64,000 bases of DNA from Halomicrobium urmianum (GTDB taxonomy: Archaea > Halobacteriota > Halobacteria > Halobacteriales > Haloarculaceae), in assembly GCF_020217425.1 (NCBI RefSeq), contig NZ_CP084090.1:2728001-2792000 (forward strand), in the 5' to 3' direction. The position numbers were made by a program, and so were the translations under genes. Below the pieces are notes generated by a model. The model had not been told where the DNA came from and did not search any database. It saw only the letters and a program-made list of their open reading frames with translations. The stretch's first letter is position 1. Every line of letters begins with the position of its first letter. Positions 32,894-41,237 of this stretch are shown piece by piece.

Positions 32894-33691
32894 TCAGCTC
32901 GCCCGCTTCTCGATCTCGCCGCGGAGCGTCGCGGCGTCGAAGTCGTGGTCCGGTCGGATGTTGACGAAGTCGAGGAACTCCTCGGCGGACAGCAACTCCT
33001 CGGGCGAGTAGTGCTCCGCCGCCGCGTCGACGGCCGCCTTCGCCCCGACGATCGGCGTCAGCGCCCCCAGCGCACAGGCGAGGTCGTACGAGCGGGCGTC
33101 CTCGATGCCGTCCTCGCGGACGTTGGTCGCGTCGATGAAGTACAGTTCGCCGCCGGCGACGAGGACGTTCTCGCTGCGGAAGTCGCCGTGAGCGATGCCG
33201 GCGTCGTGCATCCGCCGGAGGTAGTCGAAGACTGTCGGTGCGTGGGCGGCGACCGCGCTGGGCGGGAGGTCGTCGAGCGTCTCGAAGTCGTCCAGATACT
33301 CCAGCACGAGTACGCCCAGCTCCTCGTACTCGAAGGCCTCGACTGGCTCCGGAGTCCTGACGCCGATCTCGCGCATCGACGCCAGCGCCTCCAGTTCGTG
33401 CTCGGCCATCTGGTAGGGCGTGCCGAAGTGCTCGAAGAAGCCCTCCCGGCCGGAGGAGAAGGCCCCGAGGTTCCGCCCGGCCGTCAGCAGCGCGTGGACC
33501 AGCGAGTTCTGCGGCGTGACGACCTTGATGAACCACCGGTCGTCGACGGACATCGGCGTCGAGAGCCAGTTGTCGGCGTCGAGGAATACCACGTGGGCGC
33601 GTTCCTCGCCGTAGCGGTCCAGCACCTCCGCGACGACGCCCTCCAGCGTTTCCCAGGGTACGCGCCCACGAAGCAGTCGACGAAACGCCAT
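32894..33691 (-). CDS. RIO-like protein kinase
   Basis: 265 residues. Kinase features: RWFIKVVTPQNSLVHALLTA (strand with Lys), MAEHELEALASMREIGVRTP (helix with Glu), hinge LGVLVLEYLDDFETL, catalytic loop MHDAGIAHGDFRSENVLVAG (HGDxxxxN) and metal-binding IDATN in ELYFIDATNVRED. The short catalytic domain and 'HGDFRSEN' are like RIO1/Bud32 kinases rather than eukaryotic-type Ser/Thr kinases. The N-terminal 45 residues are an extra region. Substrate unknown. Confidence 0.82.
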   Translation of the reverse strand: MAFRRLLRGRVPWETLEGVVAEVLDRYGEERAHVVFLDADNWLSTPMSVDDRWFIKVVTPQNSLVHALLTAGRNLGAFSSGREGFFEHFGTPYQMAEHELEALASMREIGVRTPEPVEAFEYEELGVLVLEYLDDFETLDDLPPSAVAAHAPTVFDYLRRMHDAGIAHGDFRSENVLVAGGELYFIDATNVREDGIEDARSYDLACALGALTPIVGAKAAVDAAAEHYSPEELLSAEEFLDFVNIRPDHDFDAATLRGEIEKRAS

Positions 33692-33774
33692 CCGCTAGAC
33701 GGACGAGCGGGTCACTCATAGGAGTTCGGTACCGCGGCGGAGCGGTACGGTCGGCGCAGCGACTCCCGCCCGGC

Positions 33775-35229
33775 CTACTCCCGCGCCTTCAGGTTGTGGA
33801 CGGGCTCCAGCCAGTCGACGACCTCGGCGGTCGGTTCGACGGCCTCGGCGATGGCCTCGGCGGGCTTGTACGCCATCGGGGCCTCGTCGCGGACGGACTC
33901 GACGACGGACTCGGAGTAGACGCCGTCCATGGCGTCCTCGAAGGCGTCCATGTCGACGGTCTCGTGGGCCTCGCGGCGGCCCATGGTGCGACCGGCGCCG
34001 TGCGGGGCCGTCTCGTGGTACTCACCGTTGCCCCTCCCGCGGGCGAGCAGCGACCCCTCAGCCATGTTGAACGGGATGACCAGGCGCTGGCCCTCGCGGG
34101 CGGGCGTGGCGCCCTTCCGGATCGTCAGGTCGCGGAAGTCGACGTAGTTGTGGATCGACTGGAACCGCTCGACGGGGTCGACGCCCAGCGCCTCGCAGAT
34201 CCGGTCGGCCATCACGGCGCGGTTCCAGCGGGCGTACTGCTGGGCGAACAGCATGTCGACGAGGTAGCCGTGGGCCTCCCTGCCGTCGAGGTACGCCAGG
34301 TCGTCATCGGGCGCGTGCCAGTCGCCGCCACCGGGCCCGACGCTGGACAGCGCGTCGAAGGCGTCCTCGATCTCCGCCCCCTCGAAGTCCTCGCGGACGG
34401 CGTCCTTCCGAATGTGCGACTCGCCCTTGCCGCCGGTGACCCAGGCGTACAGGTCCCCGTCGTCGACCGTCTCGGGATCGAACTTCAGGTAGTCGGCGTA
34501 CTCGTCGGGGATCCCCTCGCGGATGGCGTCGGTCGCGCGGCGGTCCGCGGCCGTCGACTGCCAGTACTCGGCGACGGACTTGCCGAGGTAGCGCGAGCCG
34601 CTGTGGATCACGAGCCAGTAGTCGCCGGACTCGCTGGCGCGGGCGAACTCGACGAAGTGGTTGCCGCCGCCGAGCGTCCCGACCGAACGGATGACGTAAC
34701 CCATGCTCTGGGCCTGGTCGGCGAGCACGCGGTCGCAGAGGCCCTCGAAGTACTCGCCGTCGTAGCCGTCGAAGTCGAACTCGACGGGATCGATGGGCTC
34801 GCCGAACTGCTCCTCGTGGGCGGCGGCGAACTGCTCGAAGACGTCGTTGGCGCGCTCGAAGGGGAACTCGTCGACGAGGTGGACGCTGTCGTCGTACTCG
34901 TGGACGGTCTGGCCCATCGGGACGGCGTCGCGCACGCGCCGCTCGCGCTCCGCGTCCGCGAGCGGGAGGGCGTCGCCGAGGTTCGTCGCGCACATCCCGC
35001 AGCCCACGTCCACCCCGACGACGTTCGGGACCACTCGCTCCCCCAGCGGCATCGTGAAGCCGATGGGCGCGCCGGCGCCCCAGTGCGTGTCGGGCTGAAC
35101 CACCACCGGCTCGGTGAACGCCGGGTGGTCGATCAGCTCCTGGATCTGGTCCAGCGCCGACTGCTCGACCAGCGACTCGTCGTCGACCATCACGCGCGCG
35201 TCGGTGTGCGCGCCCGTCAACTCGATCAT
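33775..35229 (-). CDS. rtcB: RtcB-family RNA ligase
   Basis: 484 residues. RtcB motifs: PVVVQPDTHWGAGAPIGFTM, VGVDVGCGMCATNLG (metal-binding Cys), TLGGGNHFVEFAR (GGGNHF), VIHSGSRYLGKSVA, and the guanylated His context in YHETAPHGAGRTMGRREAHE. RtcB joins 2',3'-cyclic phosphate and 5'-OH ends in tRNA splicing using GTP and Mn2+. The VQPDTHWGAGAPIG...VGVDVGCGM version looks closer to bacterial or secondary RtcB types than to the archaeal housekeeping one (which has 'MPDGHQGYGFPIGGVAA'). Possibly a second RtcB with a repair role. Confidence 0.87.
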   Translation of the reverse strand: MIELTGAHTDARVMVDDESLVEQSALDQIQELIDHPAFTEPVVVQPDTHWGAGAPIGFTMPLGERVVPNVVGVDVGCGMCATNLGDALPLADAERERRVRDAVPMGQTVHEYDDSVHLVDEFPFERANDVFEQFAAAHEEQFGEPIDPVEFDFDGYDGEYFEGLCDRVLADQAQSMGYVIRSVGTLGGGNHFVEFARASESGDYWLVIHSGSRYLGKSVAEYWQSTAADRRATDAIREGIPDEYADYLKFDPETVDDGDLYAWVTGGKGESHIRKDAVREDFEGAEIEDAFDALSSVGPGGGDWHAPDDDLAYLDGREAHGYLVDMLFAQQYARWNRAVMADRICEALGVDPVERFQSIHNYVDFRDLTIRKGATPAREGQRLVIPFNMAEGSLLARGRGNGEYHETAPHGAGRTMGRREAHETVDMDAFEDAMDGVYSESVVESVRDEAPMAYKPAEAIAEAVEPTAEVVDWLEPVHNLKARE

Positions 35230-35401
35230 GAGTGCGTGATAGCCGGAGCCGGCTGTTGAACCTCACGGTGCCGTGAGCGCCCGTCCCACGTCGGCGGAAG
35301 CGTATAAACCGCCAGTCGAACGCAGTCCGTCCCCGATCCCCGCGATTCTCGGCGTTCTCGGGCCCGTGGAACAGTTCCCGGCTCGCGGGAACGCGCTCCC
35401 G

Positions 35402-35408
35402 TTTATAT
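35402..35408 (+). promoter_or_regulatory. TATA box of the doxX operon
   Basis: TTTATAT with CCCG just ahead lies 40-46 bases before the ATG at 35448. The short leader includes GAGGTGAC (35436-35443), a good Shine-Dalgarno match. Confidence 0.5.
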
Positions 35409-35447
35409 CGGTATCCGGCACTCAGGTTCACGTGTGAGGTGACACAG

Positions 35448-35972
35448 ATGGCATACCGAGCCGCGGACCCCACGGCGAACGAGTTCGACCTCGCGCCGCA
35501 GGGGACCTGGACGGGGTACTGGCTGGCGATCCTGCGCGTCGTCACCGGCTGGTGGTTCTTCCACGCCGGCGTGACGAAGCTCATCGAGGACGGGCTGGCG
35601 TACAGCTACGGGCCGATGTACCTCCAGGAGATGACGGGCACGGCGCTGGGCCCCATTCCGGTGTGGATGGGCGAGAACCTGGGCTGGGCGATCCAGGCGC
35701 TGGTCCCGCTGGGCGAGACCCTCATCGGGCTGGCGCTGATGGCCGGCGCCCTCGTCAGACTCGCCGCGGCCGCCGGGGCGTTCTTCATGACCCTGTTCTG
35801 GGTCGGGAACGCCGGATTCGGTCACGGCCTGGTCAACAGCGACCTGATGGGGCTACTGCTGTTCGTGACCATGATCGTGCTGGCGACCGGCCGCTACTAC
35901 GGCCTCGACGCCATCGTCGAGAAGACGGAGTTCGTGAAACAGCGTCCGCGGCTGCGGTACCTGCTGGGCTGA
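35448..35972 (+). CDS. DoxX family membrane protein
   Basis: 174 residues (MAYRAADPTANEFDLAPQGT). Four hydrophobic segments: WLAILRVVTGWWFFHAGVTK, IQALVPLGETLIGLALMAGA, RLAAAAGAFFMTLFWVGNAG and DLMGLLLFVTMIVLATGRYY. The pattern of the first helix (RxxxGxxFxxxGxxKL) is that of DoxX/DoxD, which in archaea is the small part of thiosulfate:quinone oxidoreductase. The next gene begins 15 bases on with a similar GAGGTGAC site, so the two form one operon. Confidence 0.85.
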   Translation: MAYRAADPTANEFDLAPQGTWTGYWLAILRVVTGWWFFHAGVTKLIEDGLAYSYGPMYLQEMTGTALGPIPVWMGENLGWAIQALVPLGETLIGLALMAGALVRLAAAAGAFFMTLFWVGNAGFGHGLVNSDLMGLLLFVTMIVLATGRYYGLDAIVEKTEFVKQRPRLRYLLG

Positions 35973-35987
35973 CCGAGGTGACAAACA

Positions 35988-36281
35988 ATGGAACACAACG
36001 CCACCGTCGACCGCATCGCCGCGGGCCTGGGCAGCGGCCTCGTGCTGCTCGGGGTCGTCGTGCTCGGGCTCGTCGAGACCCTCGCGGGCAAGCCGTACGG
36101 CGCGGCACCGCTGACCAACGACGCCGGCGAGGTCATCGCCACGCCGCTGATCGACCCGACGCTGCGGACCGGGCTGGTGATCGCCGGACTGGTCGTGCTG
36201 GGGCTGTACGCGCTCTACCGGATCGCGACGCCCGAACCGGGGACCGGGGACGACGCGGCCGCCGAAGTCGTCGCTGACTGA
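35988..36281 (+). CDS. two-span membrane protein encoded with DoxX
   Basis: 97 residues (MEHNATVDRIAAGLGSGLVL). Two membrane segments at about 13-31 (GLGSGLVLLGVVVLGLVETL) and 62-82 (TGLVIAGLVVLGLYALYRIA) with an outside loop (PYGAAPLTNDAGEVIATPLI). A Shine-Dalgarno GAGGTGAC precedes the ATG. Probably the partner of the DoxX protein in the membrane; role unknown. Confidence 0.75.
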   Translation: MEHNATVDRIAAGLGSGLVLLGVVVLGLVETLAGKPYGAAPLTNDAGEVIATPLIDPTLRTGLVIAGLVVLGLYALYRIATPEPGTGDDAAAEVVAD

Positions 36282-36433
36282 CCAGGCCGGGTCCGGCCGC
36301 CGGTGACGCCGGCGTCGGACCGCACCGTCCGTCGCGGCGCTCTCAGTACCCGAGGCGCGCCCGAAGGGCGGGCCTCGCCACGCGACGATTCCGTCGGCGC
36401 TTTGTTCGCACTCCCGAGTGAACGCACCGCCGC

Positions 36434-36958
36434 CTACTTCCGCCACTCGTCGACCAGCAGTCCGAACTCCAGCAGGTCGACGTACTCGCCGTCGACGAAG
36501 GCGTGGCTCCGGCGGCGGCCCTCCTGCTCGAACCCGACCTTCTCCAGCACGCGCTGTGACCCCTCGTTGGTGGCGAAGGCGTCGGCGACGACCTTGTTGA
36601 GCCGGCGCTCCTCGAAGCCGTGGCGGACGACCGCCCGGGCGGCGTCCGTCGCGTATCCGCAGTCCCAGTGGTCGGGATGGATCGAGTATCCGAGTTCGGC
36701 GAGTCCCCACGGGTGGTCGTCGAGGACGAGGCCGACGGTCCCGACGCGATCGCCGTCGGCCCGGACAACGAACGAGAGGTCGGCCTCGTCGAGGCCCTCG
36801 TACCACTCGCGCTCGTCGGCCGTCGTGAAGGGCCGGTAGCTCCCGACGCTCTCGCGCACCCGCGGTTCGTTCATCAGGTCCCGCAGGAAGGGGAGGTCAT
36901 CCTCGTCGACCGGGTGCAGCGTCACCGCGTCGCCGCGGAGGAAAGCTCCGGGTGGCAT
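36434..36958 (-). CDS. GNAT acetyltransferase, RimJ/RimL type
   Basis: 174 residues (MPPGAFLRGDAVTLHPVDED). RimJ/RimL-like features: LHPVDEDDLPFLRDLMNEPR, VGTVGLVLDDHPWGLAELGY, IHPDHWDCGYATDAARAVVR (acetyl-CoA loop), and RLNKVVADAFATNEGSQRVL, EKVGFEQEGRRRSHAFVDGE. Acetylates an amine, e.g. N-terminal residue or a small molecule; not predictable. Divergent from the next gene by 106 bases. Confidence 0.9.
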   Translation of the reverse strand: MPPGAFLRGDAVTLHPVDEDDLPFLRDLMNEPRVRESVGSYRPFTTADEREWYEGLDEADLSFVVRADGDRVGTVGLVLDDHPWGLAELGYSIHPDHWDCGYATDAARAVVRHGFEERRLNKVVADAFATNEGSQRVLEKVGFEQEGRRRSHAFVDGEYVDLLEFGLLVDEWRK

Positions 36959-37064
36959 GCCCGCGAGTGGCGACGGGCGGGAAGTTCACTGTTCCCCTGG
37001 TGTGCGACGAGTTATCGTGGCCGCGCTCCGCACGCTTTTTCAGCGCCGCTGCCGACGTGCCGGT

Positions 37065-37532
37065 ATGCTCACCGAGGGCGATCCCGCGCCCGACTTCGAC
37101 CTCCCCCGGCCGGCGACCGGCGGGGACGAGACCTATCGCCTCTCCGCCGCGGCCCGCGAGGGCCCCGTCGTCGTGGCCTTCTACCCGCTCGCGGACGTCG
37201 ACGGCGCGGCCGACCTGCTGACGGTGCTGGCCGAGGCGGACTGGTCGGGCGCCGCCGACCGGCTGGCCGCGTTCGGCGTCGGCGTGGGCGAGCGCGCCGA
37301 CCACGAGCGCCTCGCAGCGCGGGCTGACGTGGGGTTCCCGCTGCTGCTGGACCGCGACGGGTACTTCGCCGACCGCTACGGCCTCCTCGAACCGGCCGGC
37401 GGCGACGCCGTGGCGATGACGCCCGCGCTCTACCTCGTCGACGGCGACTGCGTCGTCCGGTTCGCCCGGCGACTCGACGGCGGCGAGTCACCGCCGATTG
37501 AAGCCCTCCGGGACGCACTGGCGTCGCTGTAG
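37065..37532 (+). CDS. peroxiredoxin-like thioredoxin-fold protein without peroxidatic Cys
   Basis: 155 residues from ATG 37065 (MLTEGDPAPDFDLPRPATGG), with ACGCTTTTTC as promoter about 30 bases ahead. AhpC/TSA-type fold: APDFDLPRPATGGDETYRLS, GPVVVAFYPLADVDGAADLL, FGVGVGERADHERLAARADV, FPLLLDRDGYFADRYGLLEP, TPALYLVDGDCVVRFARRLD. In active enzymes the segment after FYP contains T-x-x-C; here it is ADVDGAAD, so the peroxidatic cysteine is absent and the one Cys is far away. Likely not a peroxidase. Confidence 0.8.
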   Translation: MLTEGDPAPDFDLPRPATGGDETYRLSAAAREGPVVVAFYPLADVDGAADLLTVLAEADWSGAADRLAAFGVGVGERADHERLAARADVGFPLLLDRDGYFADRYGLLEPAGGDAVAMTPALYLVDGDCVVRFARRLDGGESPPIEALRDALASL

Positions 37533-37609
37533 ACCGGCAGCTAGCTGCGGTCGCTTCCCGCGCGCCTGGAGTCGAACCGCTCAAGCCCGCCCCGTCGTAA
37601 CGACGGCCC

Positions 37610-38296
37610 ATGGGAACGCCGCTGGACTCGCGCGAGGCGCAGGCCGAGGAAGTGATCGACCGCCTCCACGAGGAGTACCCCGACTCCACGATCTCGCTGA
37701 ACTTCTCGAACCGGCTGGAGCTGCTCGTCGCCGTCGTCCTCTCCGCGCAGTGCACCGACGAGCGCGTCAACGGGGTCACCGCCGACCTCTTCGAGACGTA
37801 CCAGTCCGCCGCCGACTACGCCGACGCGGACGAGGAGGAGCTGGCCGAGGACATCTACGGCATCACCTTCCACAACAACAAGGCCGGCTACCTGACGGAG
37901 GCCGGCCAGATCATGGTCGACGAGTACGACGGCGAGGTCCCCGACACCATGTCCGGGCTGACCGACCTCCCCGGCGTCGGCCGCAAGACCGCCAACGTCG
38001 TCCTCCAGCACGGCCACGATGTCGTCGAGGGCATCGTCGTCGACACCCACGTCCAGCGGCTCACTCGCCGGCTCGGGATCACCGAAGAGGAGCGCCCCGG
38101 GGCCATCGAGGCGGACCTGATGCCCGTCGTTCCCGAGACGGAGTGGCAGCAGTTCACCCACCTCCTCATCGACCACGGACGCGCCGTCTGCACCGCCCGG
38201 AATCCGGAGTGCGAGGAGTGCGTGCTCGCCGATCTGTGTCCCTCCGCGAAGATGGACAGCGACGTCGACCTCGCCGCTGGCGAACCCTGGGGCTAG
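37610..38296 (+). CDS. nth: endonuclease III (Nth)
   Basis: 228 residues. DNA glycosylase/AP lyase: LELLVAVVLSAQCTDERVNG, ITFHNNKAGYLTEAGQIMVD, the HhH motif LTDLPGVGRKTANVVLQHGH with the catalytic Lys in LPGVGRKTA and Asp in IVVDTHVQRLTRRLGI, and the [4Fe-4S] loop C-x6-C-x2-C-x5-C (CTARNPECEECVLADLC). Removes oxidised pyrimidines. The gene converges on a repeat-filled spacer. Confidence 0.95.
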   Translation: MGTPLDSREAQAEEVIDRLHEEYPDSTISLNFSNRLELLVAVVLSAQCTDERVNGVTADLFETYQSAADYADADEEELAEDIYGITFHNNKAGYLTEAGQIMVDEYDGEVPDTMSGLTDLPGVGRKTANVVLQHGHDVVEGIVVDTHVQRLTRRLGITEEERPGAIEADLMPVVPETEWQQFTHLLIDHGRAVCTARNPECEECVLADLCPSAKMDSDVDLAAGEPWG

Positions 38297-39130
38297 GAAC
38301 CGTCGTCTCGACGTTTTCGGTCGTCCCTGTCGCTCTCGGCGCTGTCACTGTCTGAGGCGGTCTCAAATCGCTCTCGAGAACGGGAGACAACGCCCAGAAA
38401 GCCCTCGGCCCGCTCTCCTGAACCGCTACTGACGGCGACAGCGAGACGCCGAAAGCCCTCGGCTCGCTCGCGGGATCTGTGCGGGATATCCTCGCCTCGC
38501 TCGGATAGTGCCCGCGCACATCCCGCGACCGTGCCTCGCCCTTTCATCCACCGAAAGACTCGCTTCGCTCGTCTTTCGAGCCCTGTGCTCGAAAATCGAA
38601 GATTTTCGGCATGACGAGAGAGCGAAGCTCTCTCGAACCACCTCGCTCCGCTCGGCAGGACGCCAGGTCGCAACCGCAGCCCTGCCTTTCCCCGGGTCGC
38701 GCGATGAACGCGCTCCCGGCCGACCGCAGGCGCGCGCTGGCGCTCGTTTCATCGAGCGCCTGAGTAGTGCGAGGTCTTCGCGAGCGCAGCGAGCGAAGGC
38801 TCGTCAGAGCTTGCTCTGACGGTGGACGACGGAGCGAACGGAGTGAGCGACGGAGTCGGCTGGGGAGGACGTGGGACGGTGCGGTCCTGGCGGATGAAAG
38901 GGCGAGGGCCGCTCGCGCCGGAGGGTCGTCGCTGGGCGACCTCTATCCGAGCGCAGCGAGGATATGTCGGCCAGCGGCCGCGAGCGGGCCGAGGGCTTTC
39001 TGGTCGTTCGAAGTCGTTGCGGTCGTTCCAGAGAGCGGACCGAGGGCTTGCTGGTCGTTCTGTATTCGCCACGAACGGTATTTAATACCGTAAATGGTGC
39101 GAAATGTAATACAATGGTAGAAAATACCAC
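38297..39130. repeat. 834-base gene-free block with a four-part inverted repeat
   Basis: No gene seen on either strand. Left arm blocks: AGAAAGCCCTCGGCCCGCTC (38396-38415), GAAAGCCCTCGGCTCGCTCG (38451-38470), ATATCCTCGCCTCGCTCGGA (38486-38505), CTCGCCCTTTCATCC (38535-38549). Right arm, as complements in reverse order: GGATGAAAGGGCGAG (38892-38906), CTATCCGAGCGCAGCGAGGA (38943-38962), GAGCGGGCCGAGGGCTTTCT (38982-39001), GAGCGGACCGAGGGCTTGCT (39032-39051). The centre has short perfect hairpins: CGAAAGAC/GTCTTTCG, CGAAAATC-gaa-GATTTTCG, GAGAGAGC-gaa-GCTCTCTC and CGTCAGAGC-tt-GCTCTGACG. Confidence 0.65.
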
Positions 39131-39619
39131 CTACAGCACGTACCGAATCCCGAATCGGATCACACCCACGATATAGGCCAGCAGCCAGAAGATGACGTAG
39201 CCGAAGACGCCGATGCGCAGGCGGGAGCGCCAGTGGCCCATGCGCTCGCCGCCGATCTCGTCGAGCAGGACGTCCTGGTCGTAGTCGTTGTAGAGGTCGT
39301 GCTCGTACTTCGCGCGGAAGATGCGGACGATACCGGTCATGGCAAAGAGCAGCATGGCGTAGGCCTGGAGTCCGAGGACGGCGTGGATGGCGGAGAGGCC
39401 GCCGAACTGGTCGGGGAGGCGGGGCGCCATCCAGAACACGACGGGGACGGTCGTCAACACGAGCCCGGTGAGGACGAACTTCAGGTGGTAGACGAGCACG
39501 TCCCAGGTGACCGGCTCGGTCTCGATGATGTACCAGGCACCGTAGAGGAAGCAGGGGAGGCTGAGGGTCACGGCGACGAGCGCGATCGTAGCGACGACAC
39601 CCGTCGGCAGTCCCGGCAT
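39131..39619 (-). CDS. membrane protein near the halocyanin operon (DUF7321-type)
   Basis: 162 residues, four membrane segments: VVATIALVAVTLSLPCFLYG, LKFVLTGLVLTTVPVVFWMA, IHAVLGLQAYAMLLFAMTGI and IGVFGYVIFWLLAYIVGVIR. Histidines in VYHLKF and IHAV inside the helices could bind haem, as in small cytochrome-like proteins, but this is only a possibility. The family (DUF7321 as I recall) is found beside the bc1-like operon in haloarchaea, which lies 0.8 kb away on the other strand. Confidence 0.75.
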   Translation of the reverse strand: MPGLPTGVVATIALVAVTLSLPCFLYGAWYIIETEPVTWDVLVYHLKFVLTGLVLTTVPVVFWMAPRLPDQFGGLSAIHAVLGLQAYAMLLFAMTGIVRIFRAKYEHDLYNDYDQDVLLDEIGGERMGHWRSRLRIGVFGYVIFWLLAYIVGVIRFGIRYVL

Positions 39620-39703
39620 AGCGGACGCTAGGGAAAGGCGTCGCTAAAGCGTGCCGGACGCGACCGACGAGCGGGCGTCTCAGGCTGTACGGTCGCGTCA
39701 CTG

Positions 39704-40168
39704 TCACTCCTCCAGATCCCGCCGGCATCGGCGGAGGAACGCACCGACGTCGAGCGGTTCGCGCTCCCGGGCGAACTCGAGGTAGGGCTCCAGCCCCTCG
39801 CCCGCGTCCGTCAGCGTCACCGCGCCGGAGTCGCTGTCGTAGGTGACCAGCCCGCGCTCGGCGAGCTTCGGGACGTCGGCGTGGTGGAGGCGCGCGCGGA
39901 CGCGCTCCTCCGTCTTCGGCGTGAGCGACTCGCTGGTCGTCTCGTTCTCGATGGCCGCCAGGTGCGGGGCGAGCTCGTCGAGCGTCATCGTACCGCCGCG
40001 CTCGTAAAGCACGTAGAGGAGAAAGCGTGGCCGTCTGTCGGCCAGCAACCCGAAGATCGCGCTCGGCGTCAGCGGGACGTCGGGACGCTCCGCGGGACCG
40101 GACGACTCGCCGTCCGCCGGTTGCTCCCCGTCCGACCCCTCGTCGTGACAGTCGTTACCCATTACCAT
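39704..40168 (-). CDS. winged-helix protein (DUF7344-type)
   Basis: 154 residues from ATG 40166-40168 (a second ATG two codons on). The body TPSAIFGLLADRRPRFLLYV, LYERGGTMTLDELAPHLAAI, RVRARLHHADVPKLAERGLV, TYDSDSGAVTLTDAGEGLEP is the well known haloarchaeal HTH domain called DUF7344. The N-terminal 35 residues are disordered and acidic. A regulator of unknown target, perhaps of the adjacent respiratory operon. Confidence 0.82.
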   Translation of the reverse strand: MVMGNDCHDEGSDGEQPADGESSGPAERPDVPLTPSAIFGLLADRRPRFLLYVLYERGGTMTLDELAPHLAAIENETTSESLTPKTEERVRARLHHADVPKLAERGLVTYDSDSGAVTLTDAGEGLEPYLEFAREREPLDVGAFLRRCRRDLEE

Positions 40169-40186
40169 ACAACAGGACAGGGAGCC

Positions 40187-40197
40187 AATTAATACTC
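40187..40197 (-). promoter_or_regulatory. TATA box of the DUF7344-type regulator gene
   Basis: Minus-strand AGTATTAATTG is centred about 25 bases before the ATG at 40168, [17 protein letters not shown]. Confidence 0.5.
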
Positions 40198-40381
40198 CGG
40201 GTCGATCCGCGGGGTGGAACCGTATAGATACCTTCTAGATGGTCGTACGGCTGGGTTTCGAGCGATACAGTCCCGGCTTCGCGGGGAGCGGAGACAGTCA
40301 GTCGCATCCAGCGGGCGAGGGCGCGGACCGATCGGTACGACGTCGCGGCGCTTATGCGGCTCGCGGTATCAGTGTCGGACG

Positions 40382-41176
40382 ATGAGCGACGCCGAGGACG
40401 AGCGGGCCGGCGACTCCCCGGGGGCGGACGGGGACGGCGAGTCCCTCCAGGCGCTGCGCGAGCGGGTCGAGACCGAGTACGACTTCGAGAACTTCGGCCC
40501 GGCGGACATGGCCGAGATGAGCGCCGACGAGTGGGAGGCCGCCTTCGATCCGGACACCTGGATCACGGGGCAAGAGCTGCTGGATCGGGTCGAGGCCGAC
40601 CTCCGCTCCCGCGTGGCCGACCGGGACGTGTTCGCCCGCGTGGAGCGCCACGAGGACCCGCCGCGGGTCCTGGCCTACTCCGAGTCCTCCTACGCGCTGG
40701 TGTATCCCGACGGGAGCGTCGAGGGGGAGGGGACCGTGCTCCGCGACGTGAAGCCGACGGTGGCGCTGGCCTCGATGGAGTCCTACGACGTCCCCGACGC
40801 ACCCGAGGGGCGGATCCTCCCGTCGCCGGGCGACGTCCCGGAGGGCGGCGGCGAACTCGGTAACACCGTCATCCAGGTCATCGCCGTCGCACAGGGGATC
40901 GCCGGCCTCCTGCTCCTCGGTGCCGGCGTTTTCAGCTACGGGGAGACCGGTTCGAACGCGGTCGGAATGGCCGTCGCCGGCCTCGCCTTCCTCGCGGTGG
41001 CCGTCGTCCTCTTCGTCGTCGTCGCCAACGCGCGGCTCTCCGACAAGTTCCGCGCCGAGGAGTACCGGGAGCGGCTCCGCGCCGTCGGCCTCGAGGACGG
41101 CGAGCGGCCCGACTTCTTGCCCCCGCTCGAGGCCGACGGCGAGAGCGGGGCGGACGAGGGCGAACGGGAGGCGTAG
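40382..41176 (+). CDS. membrane protein of the halocyanin operon (DUF7319-type)
   Basis: 264 residues (MSDAEDERAGDSPGADGDGE). A soluble N-terminal domain (FENFGPADMAEMSADEWEAA, ITGQELLDRVEADLRSRVAD, SESSYALVYPDGSVEGEGTV) is followed by two membrane segments (VIQVIAVAQGIAGLLLLGAG and AVGMAVAGLAFLAVAVVLFV) and a charged tail. I recall this family as DUF7319, always before halocyanin. It may help assemble the complex. Confidence 0.75.
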   Translation: MSDAEDERAGDSPGADGDGESLQALRERVETEYDFENFGPADMAEMSADEWEAAFDPDTWITGQELLDRVEADLRSRVADRDVFARVERHEDPPRVLAYSESSYALVYPDGSVEGEGTVLRDVKPTVALASMESYDVPDAPEGRILPSPGDVPEGGGELGNTVIQVIAVAQGIAGLLLLGAGVFSYGETGSNAVGMAVAGLAFLAVAVVLFVVVANARLSDKFRAEEYRERLRAVGLEDGERPDFLPPLEADGESGADEGEREA

Positions 41177-41203
41177 CGGTGCCTGCACGCGGTCTTCGGT
41201 GGG

Positions 41204-41210
41204 TTTATAC
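41204..41210 (+). promoter_or_regulatory. TATA box of the halocyanin/bc1-like operon
   Basis: TTTATAC lies 28-34 bases before the ATG at 41238, within GGGTTTATACAAA. The element looks strong and would give a nearly [16 protein letters not shown] mRNA that begins with halocyanin. Confidence 0.55.
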
Positions 41211-41237
41211 AAACTCGGTCCTGAGTTCCGGACGTCT

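Noticed and set aside
38297-39130. Possible CRISPR array in the repeat-rich block
   Set aside because: Repeats are few, imperfect and inverted, with no regular spacers and no cas genes in the window.
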